Shown here in pieces: positions 9,711-22,800 of a stretch of DNA of 64,000 nt. The DNA comes from Beroe forskalii (Eukaryota; Ctenophora; Nuda; Beroida; Beroidae). The first letter of the stretch is position 1, and the number at the start of each line of letters is the position of its first letter. Both the position numbers and the translations under genes were made by a program. The stretch spans positions 972,032 to 1,036,031 of the forward strand of contig WFMF01000021.1 in assembly GCA_011033025.1 (NCBI GenBank), given 5' to 3'. Below the pieces are notes generated by a model that saw only the letters and a program-made list of their open reading frames with translations, ran no database searches and was not told where the DNA came from.

Positions 9711-12700
9711 CTCCCAGCATTAATCTCAGTTAGTTAATTTACAAATTTAGTCTATTAAAATATGAATTTAGGAGTATAAGTAACTAGACATTTTGACATG
9801 GGACTCTTGAGTCCATGTTACTGGACTGAGGACCCATAATATTTATTCTATTTCTATCAAGAATAAATACAAAGAGTGATGATTAACTGATGATGAGCAG
9901 GTCAAACTGTGTGCATGATTAAGTTGATTTGTTGTGTCAGGTGCCTGCTAGTAATTTGAATAAAATCTGGGGTTGTGTTGAGAAGCACACTTTCTATATA
10001 CCAACATTTGACACAATAGCTGCTTGGACTGAACAGAACCTTTCAGCTTCATTTCCTTGTTAAACATGGGGTTCAGCAAGGACATCCACTGAGTTTGCCA
10101 GGCTAGGCTCATATCTAAATAACCATAGTGACAAATGTTGGATCTATGTTTGTAAAAATGGCATGAAATTTAAATTTCTTGTTTTCTTCCTCTATACCTT
10201 AAAGATTATCAAGACATTTGGTGCCAATACATCTTAATGTGATCCTTCATGATATCAAGTGAATGAGATGAATAAAACTCAATGATGATGATGATGATTA
10301 AAGGAATGAATCAAGCAATTTCACACAACCACACAAATCGACTGACAGTTTCGGAATTTAAAATTCCATCTTCAGGATCCCCATGTGAATGTTAATCATG
10401 TGTTGTGTTGTAAGTTGTGTTGAAAGTTTAAAGATTACTACTATCTTCAATCTTGATGTCACATCAGTAAGTCTTCATGTGAGAGAGGAGGCAGCGATGC
10501 GACGAACTGTCCAGCAGCTACGATATTTCGATCTCACCGGACTACAGAATCAATGTGGGCTGGTGTGAGAAAGACAATTTGTTTGTACCAATATTTGACA
10601 CATAACTGCTTTGAATGAATGGAACCTCTCAGTTCCAGTCACTTGCCGACGTTTTCCTTCGTTGTAGGACCTATTTTGCGCGCGCAAGCGAGCATGTTCA
10701 GAGAACACGCGTGACTTTTCGAAAAAAAAAAGGCGCGCCACGCACGCGCGAACAGACCCTATCGAGAGTCGAGAATCAGCGCCGCGCACGCGTGGCTGCT
10801 TTTTATCATTCTAGCATTGCTGACGCCATGGCCATATCCGCTTTGTGGCTGGCGCCTGGCGTCATGTCAGCTTGTCGTAATGTCGTACAAAGCGGCTGGC
10901 CTGGTGTCAGAATCAGCGCCGCGCGCGCGGCGCTGATTCTCGAGAGGGTCTCGTCTGTCAACGTTGCGTCAGACAACATGTTAGCGGGTCATGGTCATAC
11001 ACCGTAAGACGCGGACGATACCTTGCTCTAACCAGATCCCCAGTTTTACGCGCGCGCGCGCCACGCCTAGCCTTGCTCCAGGGGTGCTCGCGACACCCCT
11101 GGTTAGGGGAAGACGATATCGATCGATACCGTCACGTGGTTGCCAAACAGGGAAGCGCGCGCGCGACGCTTGCTGTTTGGCTCCGTAGGAAAGCGCAGCG
11201 CTTACACGCACCTAGCCTTTGTCAAAATTGTGGGCTCGCGCGGCGCGTACAGTTACACACACCTATGCGGGCTAGTAGGAAGCCGCGCCTGAAAAGGTCG
11301 AGACACCTTGGTAACGGGGATCGGAGGGTCTGTCTACGGCCGACAACTTGTTTATCGTCAAGCAGTTTTACTTTTATATTTATGAGATTAAGCCGGCATC
11401 TATTTTTAGTCTTTCAAGATCGAAGTGAAATGAATAATGATCTATTGAAATGATAAAAAAGCTGCTGCAGCAATTATATTCATAAATCTTGTATTCATAA
11501 ATCTTGTAAATTCTTGTACACGGTGGATATTATTGTTCTTTAGGCACGCAGTGTGCCAGTGTAGCTTATCAAACTTTAAACATTATTTATTATTTAACAG
11601 AATATATTGTACTGATAAAGTTGTGGAGTGCCTCAAAATGAAAACCATCATTTGTAAATGTCACGTCGTTACAGAGATTGCACCTTTCAAGTCAGGGAAA
11701 TCACAAATGATGAATAAACTTGGGAAATAATAATATAAATATACACCTGATCGAAAATCACCAAAACAAAAAGAATTGATCATTCAAGCTCTGATTGTCA
11801 GACGGACGCGCGCGCCCGCCGAAGGCAAAGGGCTCAGACTTGTCAGGCGTTGAAATAATGGGTCTGACGACGTCAGACAAGGTCAGACAACGTCTGACAA
11901 AGCTCTGAAATATCATCAGATGATAGTTTGGAACATTGCCAATCAGGTGTATTTTCATTTCCCACCGAGTCTAGGAGACAAACCATTTAATTTTCCTAAT
12001 TAAGTTTATACTGTCACCCACGAAATAACATGGCATTGGCACAGAATAATAATATTAATAATTCTGTCGGATAAACTGTCGGTTAATAAAGACTGTGAAA
12101 GCAACTGTCACAGGTAAAATGAAAATGGTGTAATTTATTTTAAACTCTTTAAACTTAAACTCTATAAATTTAAACTCCATATTAGAGTTGCAGTTCGTAT
12201 TTGGCCCTGTTATTTACAGCAATTGAGTTAAATTTTAAATGCAGCTTCATTAACATACAGGTATACCATCATAAAAAGCAAATTTATACAGTTTCAATAA
12301 AACAGCCATAATAAATAAATTCTATATAAATAGACACCTGAATTATGTCTCAAACTTAAAATTATAAAATGAAAGAAGTATAAGATAGCTACTGGTGACC
12401 TAGAATAAGCCTTGGGGATCTTAAGTTAAGTTAACTTTAAGGGATCTTATTTGCAATTAACTAACAACCGTCGTCCAAAAATCATAATGATAGATTTTGC
12501 GAAGAAATATGAAAGAACATCTTGCTCTCTGAAAAATAGTTCATTCTTTAGGTATAAAACAAAACCGGTCATTTTCAAGTAAAGATCAAGATGCAGTGAT
12601 TCAAATTTTTACAAAAACGTGCAGTTGTTCCCAAATTTAAGACTTCTTACAAACTGTGATCAATAAAAACCAGATGATAATATGTTATCTCGATACATCT

Positions 12701-13113
12701 GATAAATGATAAACTAAAGATGTGCCCAGCCAAAAATAAAATGGGGCTCAATATAAAGCTGATTATGGGTGCATCAATCGCATAAAAGCATAAAATAGGA
12801 TCAACGGCAGGTGATTAGGTTTACCGCTTAGGTTAGCAATTTCAGATGAAGTGCTGGACATACACATCGGTCGACTGAATTGGGAGATCTAGAAAGACGC
12901 ATTTTCGAAATACTGAAACTGTGCGTTCATAATCATGTCCCCAAGGGTAAATTCAATCGCAAATATTTTTCGATCTCTTGATTCAATCGATCGATCTGTA
13001 CACTGTACAGTGTACACGTATGGGTCATCGTGATTGTGAAACTGGAAGGGATAGGAAATAATGACGCACTTATACACACGTGAAGGGTCTTGTCTATGAG
13101 CCACCATCTTGCA
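9711..13113. other. Intergenic with CpG-rich block
   Basis: No gene is recognised. Region 10640-11360 is far richer in GC and CpG than its surroundings; its long open frames on both strands reflect base composition, not coding. It holds a foldback element (10757-10955) and a short hairpin near 11070-11100 (CCAGGGGTG ... CACCCCTGG). Region 11790-11920 has clustered GTCTGAC/GTCAGAC copies. Region 12000-12890 is AT-rich and probably includes the cadherin 3' untranslated region. Confidence 0.5.
10757..10955. repeat. CpG-rich foldback element
   Basis: Arms of about 30 bp (left 10757-10789, right 10925-10955) are inverted copies containing AGAATCAGCGCCGCGC. The right end is also a perfect 32-bp palindrome at 10909-10940. 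Non-autonomous DNA transposons (MITE or foldback type) look like this. No coding capacity was seen. Confidence 0.6.
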
Positions 13114-13801
13114 TCACAGCTTAATCTCATTATCTAACGTTGCGGTGGAATGGGATAGTTCTGACATGTGCATCATGTTACCATGGTAACCTGGTCCCCT
13201 GGGTTGGTACATGGGGTGGTATTTGCTAGAGTCTGCTGGGTAATACTGCGCTTGTTGGCAGTAAGGGTGGGCGGCGGGGGCGGGCACGGCGTTATACTTG
13301 CCGCCCTCTGCCGGAGTTTCGTAACACTTCTTACGGCAGGCTATGAGTAGCGTCACGACGAGGAGTAGCAGTGTGCCGAGAATAGCCACCACTACGATCA
13401 CCCACACTTCAATAGGCTGCGTTATCTCCACCCGGCTCTGGAACTCCTCCTCGGCGCAGGTGGGCCCGGAGTAGCCGGAGTGGCACTGACACACGCCCCC
13501 CGGCCCGCACTCCCCGTGCTCGCAGGAGGCGGAGCAGTCCGCGTCCGCGCAGGTGGGCCCCGCCCACCCCTCCTCACACTCGCACGTCACGAACTGAGAG
13601 CTGGCGGAGCCACGGGAACACCTCCCGTGGAGACAAGGGTCGAAGTCGCAGGACTTGGGGAGTTGGCAGAGGTCCCCGCCCCAACCAATGCTGCACGTGC
13701 AGCCGAACTGTCCCGCGCCGAACTCGGTGCATGTGCCACGGTTCCGGCACGGGCCGTCAGCACAGGGTGTGGTGTCGAGTTCACAGACAGTTCCAGTGTA
13801 C
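13114..13801 (-). other. Cadherin last exon: EGFs, TM, cytoplasmic tail
   Basis: This exon encodes the end of one EGF domain, then three more (PCADGPCRNRGTC, FDPCLHGRCSR, CSASCEHGECGPGG), a membrane helix (VWVIVVVAILGTLLLLVVTL) with the stop-transfer CRKKCYE, and a tail rich in Tyr, Pro, His and Gln ending NEIKL. The tail is much shorter than Fat tails, and I see no beta-catenin or p120 motif. The terminal hydrophobic-x-hydrophobic pattern (IKL) could be a class II PDZ ligand; that is inference. Confidence 0.85.
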
Positions 13802-16800
13802 CTGGGGGGTGGCAGAAATTCAAGAAAAGTGGAAGTAGGGACCAGATTTAGTTATAGTGATGAAATCTTTTCTGGGGGTTTATCCCAGGTTAAAATCCAG
13901 ACAGGGACAGTATGACTTTGCATTTGTGGTTTGACTTACCTCGGCTTACACCGACACTCAAACCCTGCCACCAAGTCCAAGCAGCTGCCTCCGTTCTGAC
14001 ACGGCAAACCCGCGCACTCGTTGATGTTCACATCGCAGTTCTTGCCCGCGAAGCCGGGCGCGCACGTGCACGTGTAGTCGTTGAGAAGGTCCGTGCAGGA
14101 GAGCGCGCCGTGCGCACTGCACGGGTTCGGGGAGCACTCGTCGATCTCGTACTGACAGTGGTCCCCTGTGTAGCCCGCAGGACAGTTGCATTGCGGCCCT
14201 GAGATGGGGGGATCAGTCGTAAGGTGCAAATTTAATTATTTAAAATTTTATTATTAGGGCGGGGGTAGAGGGGGAGTGGTTACTTGGTTAGCGGAAATGC
14301 AAATCATGAGGGGAAATTAGAACAATGGGGCGGCTCAATAAGAACTCAGTAACGAAAATCCTCCTCTATTGTTGAGGACCAGTAAAGCACTAAAGCAAAG
14401 TCCGGAGACCCACCTGATAGCCCCAGAGGGCAGGCGCAGGAGTAGTCCCCCCACACGTCGATACACCGGTGAGTGCTCGCACAGTTCGCGTGGAGACACG
14501 CGGGCGGCGCCTCACACCCCAGCACCACCTCCCCCTCTCCCGAGAAAAGGTCGAGTTGCTTGTTCCCCACTCGAACATCCCGGACACACCCAACGAGGCC
14601 GGAACTGACCGGAGTCCGGTTCGGACCGCCGCCCTCCAAATCCGCTCCGATGCTGATGCGAGCACCGCGCGCGGAGAACTGCGTGCTCCAGTCGGCAGTG
14701 TGGTTAGAGACCCGGTGGAGGGAGTCCACCTCCAGCTCGACAGTGTCCAGCACCTTGTTGAGCAGGAGCGTGTGCCACGCGCCGTTGTCCACCCTCACGC
14801 CCAGGAGCGTGAGAGTGGTGCGTGAGCCCTCACGCGTGAGGAGGGAGAGGGAGGGCTGGCCACTCCGCAGCGACACCATAAGCAGGTCCTGGCTGCTGGA
14901 GCCTCCCACCACGTACACCAGACAATCCGGCACCCGCGTCCTCAGCTCCACCGACACCATCAGCGCGGAGGTGCTGCTGCTCCGGGGGAGGGGCAGGACG
15001 AGGGGCGAGGGGAGGGTCACGGAGGGCGCCACCGTGGCGCACCTGCCCCGGTGTACCCCCAGGGGCACTGACATGACACCACTCCGCCCGTAGTGGTGCA
15101 GACGTTCCGGCCAGAGCACACCGTCCTGCAGTCGTGCTCCATGCAGCCCTGGGTGCTTTTGAAGGAGGACGCAGTGACGGAGAGATCGACCAGTTCCTTG
15201 TTGATGTACAGATCCTTGAAGCAGCCCTGGGGGAATTTCCGAGGGTTAGTTGATACAGATGGCTGGGATTTCAAGCCGAGCCAATAACCCCGCTCTTCAC
15301 CTGGTTTCCCCTACCTCATCCGATATCCCACACTTCACCTGGTATCCTATACTTCACCTGGTATCCCACACTTCACCTGGTATCCCACACTTCACCTGGT
15401 ATCCCACACTTCACCTGGTATCCCACACTTCACCTGGTATCCCACACTTCACCTGGTATCCCACACTTCACCTGGTATCCTATACTTCACCTGGTATCCC
15501 ACACTTCACCTGGTATCCCACACTTCACCTGGTATCCCACACTTCACCTGGTATCCCACACTTCACCTGGTATCCTATACGTCACCTGGTATCCCACACT
15601 TCACCTGGTATCCTATACTTCACCTGGTATCCCACACTTCACCTGGTATCCTATAATATAATAGAATGAATAATTTTCTTTATTCTCTTCTTAGCTCAGC
15701 GAAGTGAAACGAACTTTTTTGAAATTCAATTAATTTCGTCGAATCTTCAACGTCATCAGGAAATCTGACAATGATATAGAATTAACTTTATTAAATGAAA
15801 AATGAAAAATCATAAAATTAGAAAATGAAAATTCAGAAATTCGAAAAATAAATTAATGAATAAATTAGATAAATTAATGTGGAAATCTCAGAAAAATTAT
15901 AGAGTACAAAATACATAATTCAAGTTTATGATACCGAGCATAAATTATACAGCCTAACATATATACAGCCTAACATCCTAATCGGTCGACATGGATGTAT
16001 CGGCATGGTGGCCGTTACATCACAATACAATACTAGCTTACTAAAAAAAACTAAAAAAAACGGAGCGAGATAACTAGTTCACGAGATACCTTTGTAGCAA
16101 TTTGCATTCTTCCTTGTCATTTATCTCGGGTTTTTCATTAAATATGTAATACGCTTCATAAACTTTACGTAAAATTGTATTCGATTCAGTAATTAATAAT
16201 TCAAAACTTAAATTCGGTGTCACACCATTGTGATATTGTCTATGATGAACAGCCATGGCTTCATCCCTATTGCTAGTAGTCTCAGGGTGTGTAGCGTACC
16301 GTAAGTGTTCTGTGAGACGGTCATGAAGTGACCTAGAACTCTCGCCAACGTATTGTTGTTTGCAAGTGTTACATGTAATACGGTACACTGGGTACATTAT
16401 AGCGCAGTTCACGCCCTCTGGCAGTTTCGGGCAGATACCACAGTTTGTTATGATACACTGTTTTTTGTCATGAGGTCGTGAACTGCAAAACAGCTCGCTG
16501 AGCTTCTTGTCTGGGATGAAAATGACGTTGATAGGTAGGTCCAGTTTCCTAACAAATTTCACGATCTCTGCTGAAACAGTCTCAGAGATGTAGGGAAGCT
16601 TCAGGACAACATTACCGTCGTTTGATTTACATGAAGGTGAGTTGTGCTTATGGTCTATCAACTGTCTCGGGTTTGAATAACCATTGCACCGGAGTAAGTG
16701 GTCGACTACTTGGTACGATTCCTCCTTTAACTCCGGAGACGAAGAGCTTATGTCTGCTGTACTGTAGAAACTCTTCGCTACTTCCACCTTCGTTTTCGTG

Positions 16801-19800
16801 GTATGATGTGATCTGAAGTGCAGTGTTATCTGCTTCTTCTGTTTCTTTCTGTAGTACTTGTGCTGGACCTCTCCGTCATCACCGATTCTGATTTGGGTTC
16901 CCAAAAACGGGGTGAATTCCTCCTCAGTTTCTGGAAAATCAATCTCCCATTGAATCCGTTTGTCAGGATCCTGCTGTGCAATGCTATCAAACAGTGCTTG
17001 AGCCTGCTCCAATGACTTAAGCGCTGCAAATCTCAGAAGATATTTCCCAAATTTATTGAGGATAACGTCAAGATAAACGAAGCTATTTTGTTTCCATCAA
17101 AATCTTCAGTTTATGCTCGTTCATTATGTTTATCAGTAAAGAAGACTTCATTGAATCAGACTATCAGTCAACGTTATAAGGACATCAGACATTATAAGTT
17201 CCAGATAGAAAAGGTTAAGAAAGATTTACGTGTTACTTTATCTAATCCGACGTTATTCTCACAGATCCTATTTATTTTTGACAACAACAATCAGTATATC
17301 AAGCTCTCATCAAAACAAAGACTTCAGAATAAGTTTAATGGATTACGCAGTTCATCATCTAACACAGGAATAGTAACAGCAGACCCTGATGTTTTACCGA
17401 TTGAAGAGCCTGTGGAGAACAGAGTCACTGCTATCCAGGTAGAACTCACACCACAGGAGCAGGCTGTTCTCGCTCTTGGTCCACGATTCGCCCTCACTCC
17501 TAGGATCGATGAAGAATTGTTGACTTCAGTGCGTGTCGAAATAGCTGCATGTGCATATCGGCTCCTTTGGGTGACCCTCATGAAGAATGTTTCATCATGC
17601 CCCACAGCTCTCCAACATCTCAAGCAGAAGGGGTGCCCTTTTCAACGTCCATTTTTGAAAGCACCTCCTGACAATAATGCTGACGTTGAAGACGCACTCA
17701 GACGACTCAACAGATTTGTTATGAATCAGATAAGTGGAGCTAAAGTCCCATTTAATCTCAAGCATGATGAAGCAGTGGGTCTCAAGTCCCTTCGTTCTAA
17801 GAAGGATCACCTTCATTTCTCCGTTTCGGACAAAGGGGGGGAATTCGTCGTCATGGACCGGGTAAAGCACCAGGAACTCACAACACACCACATTGCCACA
17901 GCTGGAGTCTACAAGCATGTTCCCCCCACTCGCAAATACAAAGGAGAAGTTCGTCAAATTGCACAGCCATCGGATTTATCTTATCAAAGACAAATCAAAT
18001 CCATGGTATCCACGTTGGAGAATCAGGCGAACAAACTCTGGGGTGATATTTGTGAGAAGAGGCAGTTGGGCTCAGATATTTTCGAGTTTTTCAAGACCCA
18101 CAATACTTCATTACCAACAATGTATGTGCTCTTGAAAACTCATAAATTCAACCCTGCAGACATTGGACCGGACTCTAACATGCTGGATGTATGTAAAGTC
18201 AGACCAATAGTGTCATGCTGTGGATCCCCGACTGAGAAATTGGCGTGGTTGTGCACTACAGTGTTGAGCCCTTTGTTGGATTTTGTTCCCAGTCATCTCA
18301 AGAAAACTCATGACCACCTCGAGGTGTTATCCAAACTTTCTAAGGAGCAACTTAAGGACTGGAAGTTCTGTAGTGGTGATGTGTCCTCCTCTACACGAAC
18401 ATTGATATCATGGGATGTTGATGACATCATGAATCTTGCATCAGAACACCTCGACAGTTTTGATTTGTTAGGTCTTCAGCTCGTGGACATTCATCAAATG
18501 CTCGAGTTTGTATTTGGAAATGCATATTTTATTTTTAACAGAAGATTATATCTACAGTTAGTGGGACTATTCATGGGCTGTAAACCGAGTCCAATCGGAG
18601 CTATTGTGCGTATGTACACTTTTGAACGTAGGAGTGTATATACAGATGTACACTATCTACCAGTTGTGGAACGGATTTACGGCAGATACGTTGATGATGC
18701 AGCAGCCGTGGTCAAGTCATTGGACCAGGCTCAAGCACTGTTTGATAGCATTGCAAAGCAGGATCCTGACAAACGGATTCAATGGGAGATTGATTTTCCA
18801 GAAACTGAGGAGGAATTCACCCCGTTTTTGGGAACCCAAATCAGAATCGGTGATGACGGAGAGGTCCAGCACAAGTACTACAGAAAGAAACAGAAGAAGC
18901 AGATAACACTGCACTTCAGATCACATCATACCACGAAAACGAAGGTGGAAGTAGCGAAGAGTTTCTACAGTACAGCAGACATAAGCTCTTCGTCTCCGGA
19001 GTTAAAGGAGGAATCGTACCAAGTAGTCGACCACTTACTCCGGTGCAATGGTTATTCAAACCCGAGACAGTTGATAGACCATAAGCACAACTCACCTTCA
19101 TGTAAATCAAACGACGGTAATGTTGTCCTGAAGCTTCCCTACATCTCTGAGACTGTTTCAGCAGAGATCGTGAAATTTGTGAGGAAACTGGACCTACCTA
19201 TCAACGTCATCTTCATCCCAGGCAAGAAGCTCAGCGAGCTGTTTTGCAGTTCACGACCTCATGACAAGAAACAGTGTATCATAACAAACTGTGGTATCTG
19301 CCCAAAACTGCCAGAGGGCGTGAACTGCGCTATAATGTACCCAGTGTACCGTATTACATGTAACACTTGCAAACAACAATACGTTGGCGAGAGTTCTAGG
19401 TCACTTCATGACCGTCTCACAGAACACTTACGGTACGCTACACACCCTGAGACTACTAGCAATAGGGATGAAGCCATGGCTGTTCATCATAGACAATATC
19501 ACAATGGTGTGACACCGAATTTAAGTTTTGAATTATTAATTACTGAATCGAATACAATTTTACGTAAAGTTTATGAAGCGTATTACATATTTAATGAAAA
19601 ACCCGAGATAAATGACAAGGAAGAATGCAAATTGCTACAAAGGTATCTCGTGAACTAGTTATCTCGCTCCGTTTTTTTTTTTTTAGTTTTTTTTTTTTTT
19701 AGTAAGCTAGTATTGTATTGTGATGTAACGGCCACCATGCCGATACATCCATGTCGACCGATTAGGATGTTAGGCTGTATATATGTTAGGCTGTATAATT

Positions 19801-22800
19801 TATGCTCGGTATCATAAACTTGAATTATGTATTTTGTACTCTATAATTTTCTGAGATTTCCACATTAATTTATCTAATTTATTCATTAATTTATTTTTCG
19901 AATTTCTGAATTTTCATTTTCTAATTTTATGATTTTTCATTTTTCATTTAATAAAGTTAATTCTATATCATTGTCAGATTTCCTGATGACGTTGAAGATT
20001 CGACGAAATTAATTGAATTTCAAAAAAAAAAAAAAAAGTTCGTTTCACTTCGCTGAGCTAAGAAGAGAATAAAGAAAATTATTCATTCTATTATGCGGCT
20101 CATAAACAATTATCCGATATTTCAGTTATGGTATCCTATACTTCACCTGGTATTCCACACTTCACCTGGTATCCTATACTTCACCTGGTATCCCACACTT
20201 CACCTGGTATCTCAGAATTCATCTGGTATCCCACACTTCACCTGGTATCCCCACTTCACCACCTGGTATCCCCCACTTCACCACCTGGTATCCCACACTT
20301 CACCTGGTATCCCCCACTTCACCACCTGGTATCCCCCACTCCACCACCTGGTATCCCCCACTCCACCACCTGGTATCCCCTACTTCACCTGGTATCCCCA
20401 CTTCACCTGGTATCGCTGAGTCTCCAGGAGGAAGGGTTGGGTGTGGTCCGTGCCGCCCAGGTATAGCGGTGTGTTGGTATCGAGGGAGTAGTAGGCACCG
20501 GACGCCGTGGCGCTTCCAGAGCAGTAGCCGGCGGACTGACCGGCGCCGTCATGGCACTCGTCTAGTTTTAGAGATACCTGCCAGAGGGGATTTTAGAAAT
20601 ACAGCACTTTTGCACAATTTGCTGTAAAATCGATAAAATGTGGTACTTCATAGATACAGCTACAAGTATCAGATGGCTGTACTGCTGTAGTCAAACTCAG
20701 ACTGCACTTGTTTCGTCGGATGTTACCCTCGCTCGTGCGGCACAACATCCCACACTTCGAAGTCACCTTTGTGCCCAATACGAAGGGAAATAAACGGAAA
20801 CGTCTATCGAGTACCTGTTTGATATGCAGCTCACCTGTTTCTTGTAGAGCGAGAGAGTCATGACATGCCACTTCCTGTCAGCTACCTTCTTATCAAGGAG
20901 CAGAGTGGCAGGTCCGGACGAGGTGTCCCCCAGACTGTACCGGACTCCCAGACGATCTCCAGCCAGGTAGACGAGCAGGTAGTCGTACCCACCGCCATAC
21001 CTGGGACAAGTGGTGTCAGGGTGGAGTGGTGTCAGGGTGGAGTGGTGTCATGGACAAGTGGTGTCAGGGTGGAGTGGTGTCAGGGACAAGTGGTGTCAGG
21101 GTGGAGTGGTGTCGGGGTGGAGTGGTGTCAAGGTGGAGTGGTGTCAGGGTGGATTGGTGTTAGGGTGGAGTGGTGTCAGGGTGGAGTGGTGTTCACTGGT
21201 TTCAGGATGGAGTGGTGTCAGGGTGTAGTGACTAGTGGTGTCAGGGTGAAGTGGTGTCAAGGTAGAGTGGTGTCAGGGTTGAGTGGTGTCAAGGTCGAGT
21301 GGTGTCAGGGTTGAGTGGTGTCAAGGTCGAGTGGTGTCAGGGTGTGGAGTGGTGTCAGAGTGGAGTGGTGTCAGGTGTAAAGTAGGAGTGGTGTCAGGGT
21401 GGAGTGGTGTCGGGGTGGAGTGGTGTCAGGGTGGAGTGGTGTCAGGGTGAAGTGGTGTCAGGGTGGAGTGGTGTCAGGGTGGAGTGGTGTCAGGGTTGAG
21501 TGGTTTAAGGGTGGTGTGCTTTCAGGGTGGAGTGGTGTCAGGGTGTAAAGTTAGAGTGGTGTCAGGGTGGAGTGGTGTCAGGGTGGCGTGGTGTCAGGGG
21601 GGGGTGGTGGTGTTCACTGGTGTCAAGTGGAGTGGTGTCAGGGTACAGTGGTGTTCAGTGTGCACTGGTGTTAGGGCGGAGTGGTGTCAAAGTGGTGTGG
21701 TGTTCACTGGTGTCAGGGTGGAGTGGTGTAAGGTTGGAGTGGTGTCAGGGAAAAGTGGTGTCAGAGTGGAGTGGTGTCATGGAAAAGTGGTGCCAGGGCC
21801 AAGTGGTGTCAGTGCGGAGTGATGTCAAGGTGGATTGGAGTAGGGTGGAGTGGTGATCACTGTTCACTGGTGTCAGGATGGAGTGGTGTTCACTGGTGTC
21901 AGGGTGGAGTGGTGTCAGGGTAGAGTGGTGTCAGGGTGGAATGGTGTCAGGGTGGAATGGTGTCAGGGAGGATTGGTGTCAAGGTGGATTAGTGTCAAGG
22001 TAGAGTGGTGTCAATGTTACGTAGGGTCAACGTGGACTGGTTTCAGTGTGGTGCGGTGGAGTGGTGTCAGAGTGTGTTGTGACTTGTGGTGTCATAGTGT
22101 GAGCTGTGTCAGGATGGAGCTCAGATGATATCAAGATGAGGGCGAACATTTCAAGACTTCGCCTCACCTCCCAACGTAAAGCACCAATCCGTTCGATGAC
22201 CGTGTCCTAATCTTCACAGAGATCGTTGCGTACTTTAGCTGAGGTACGGGCACGGCGTAGTGCCCGCCCTCCTGAACCCCCACTTCGACCAACTGACATA
22301 AGGGGCCGTCATACCCAGGGGCACACTCGCAGCGGAACGTATCCGCGGACTCGATACAGGTACCCCCCGTGGAGACAGGGGCTGGGAACGCATCTCTCGT
22401 ACATCAGTTCACAGTACTCGCCGTGGTAACCTGGGGCAGTGGGTTGAGTGGAAATGTAGACTTATAAGCCTGAGCATACATTGCTGTCAAACTCAAAGGT
22501 TATCAAAATTTTGCTGATGAGTAAAAATGAGAATCGTTGCATTCTTTTAACAGTGACAGTACACAGATCTTAACAGAAATTCCCCACTCACCCTCAGCAC
22601 AGGAGCACGACACGGACCCATCCTTCTTTACACCGCACACGCCCCCGTTCCTGCAGTGGTGCTCTGGACAATGGTTTAGTTGGGTCTCGCAGTTCCGTCC
22701 GGTGTGGGACGCTGCGCACTGACACACATACGACTCCTCCACGGCGTGGCAGCGTCCGCCGTTCCGGCACGGCAGCGAGAGACACGGGTTCTCCGTGACT

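Larger units (their letters stand above)
15658..20094 (+). mobile_element. Penelope-like element with inverted truncated twin
   Basis: A full-length-looking copy (about 17020-20094, plus strand) is preceded head-to-head by a 5'-truncated copy of its last about 1.36 kb on the minus strand (15658-17019). The outer ends are inverted repeats of each other (ATAATAGAATGAATAATTTT). This inverted partial copy is a known Penelope arrangement. The twins differ at only a few sites, so insertion is probably recent. The unit sits in a cadherin intron, inside the 19-bp minisatellite. Near the 3' end are T-rich runs (19670-19700) and a 16-base A run. Confidence 0.92.

Noticed and set aside
10550..11453. Overlapping frames on both strands at 10550-11453
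   Set aside because: They are open because the block is CpG-rich and stop-poor; no domain, splice or start support.
15250..15669. Long open frames over the 19-bp and 16-bp repeats (15250-15669, 20093-20466, 20865-22128)
   Set aside because: Their peptides are direct translations of the minisatellite unit in DNA that is intronic for the cadherin.
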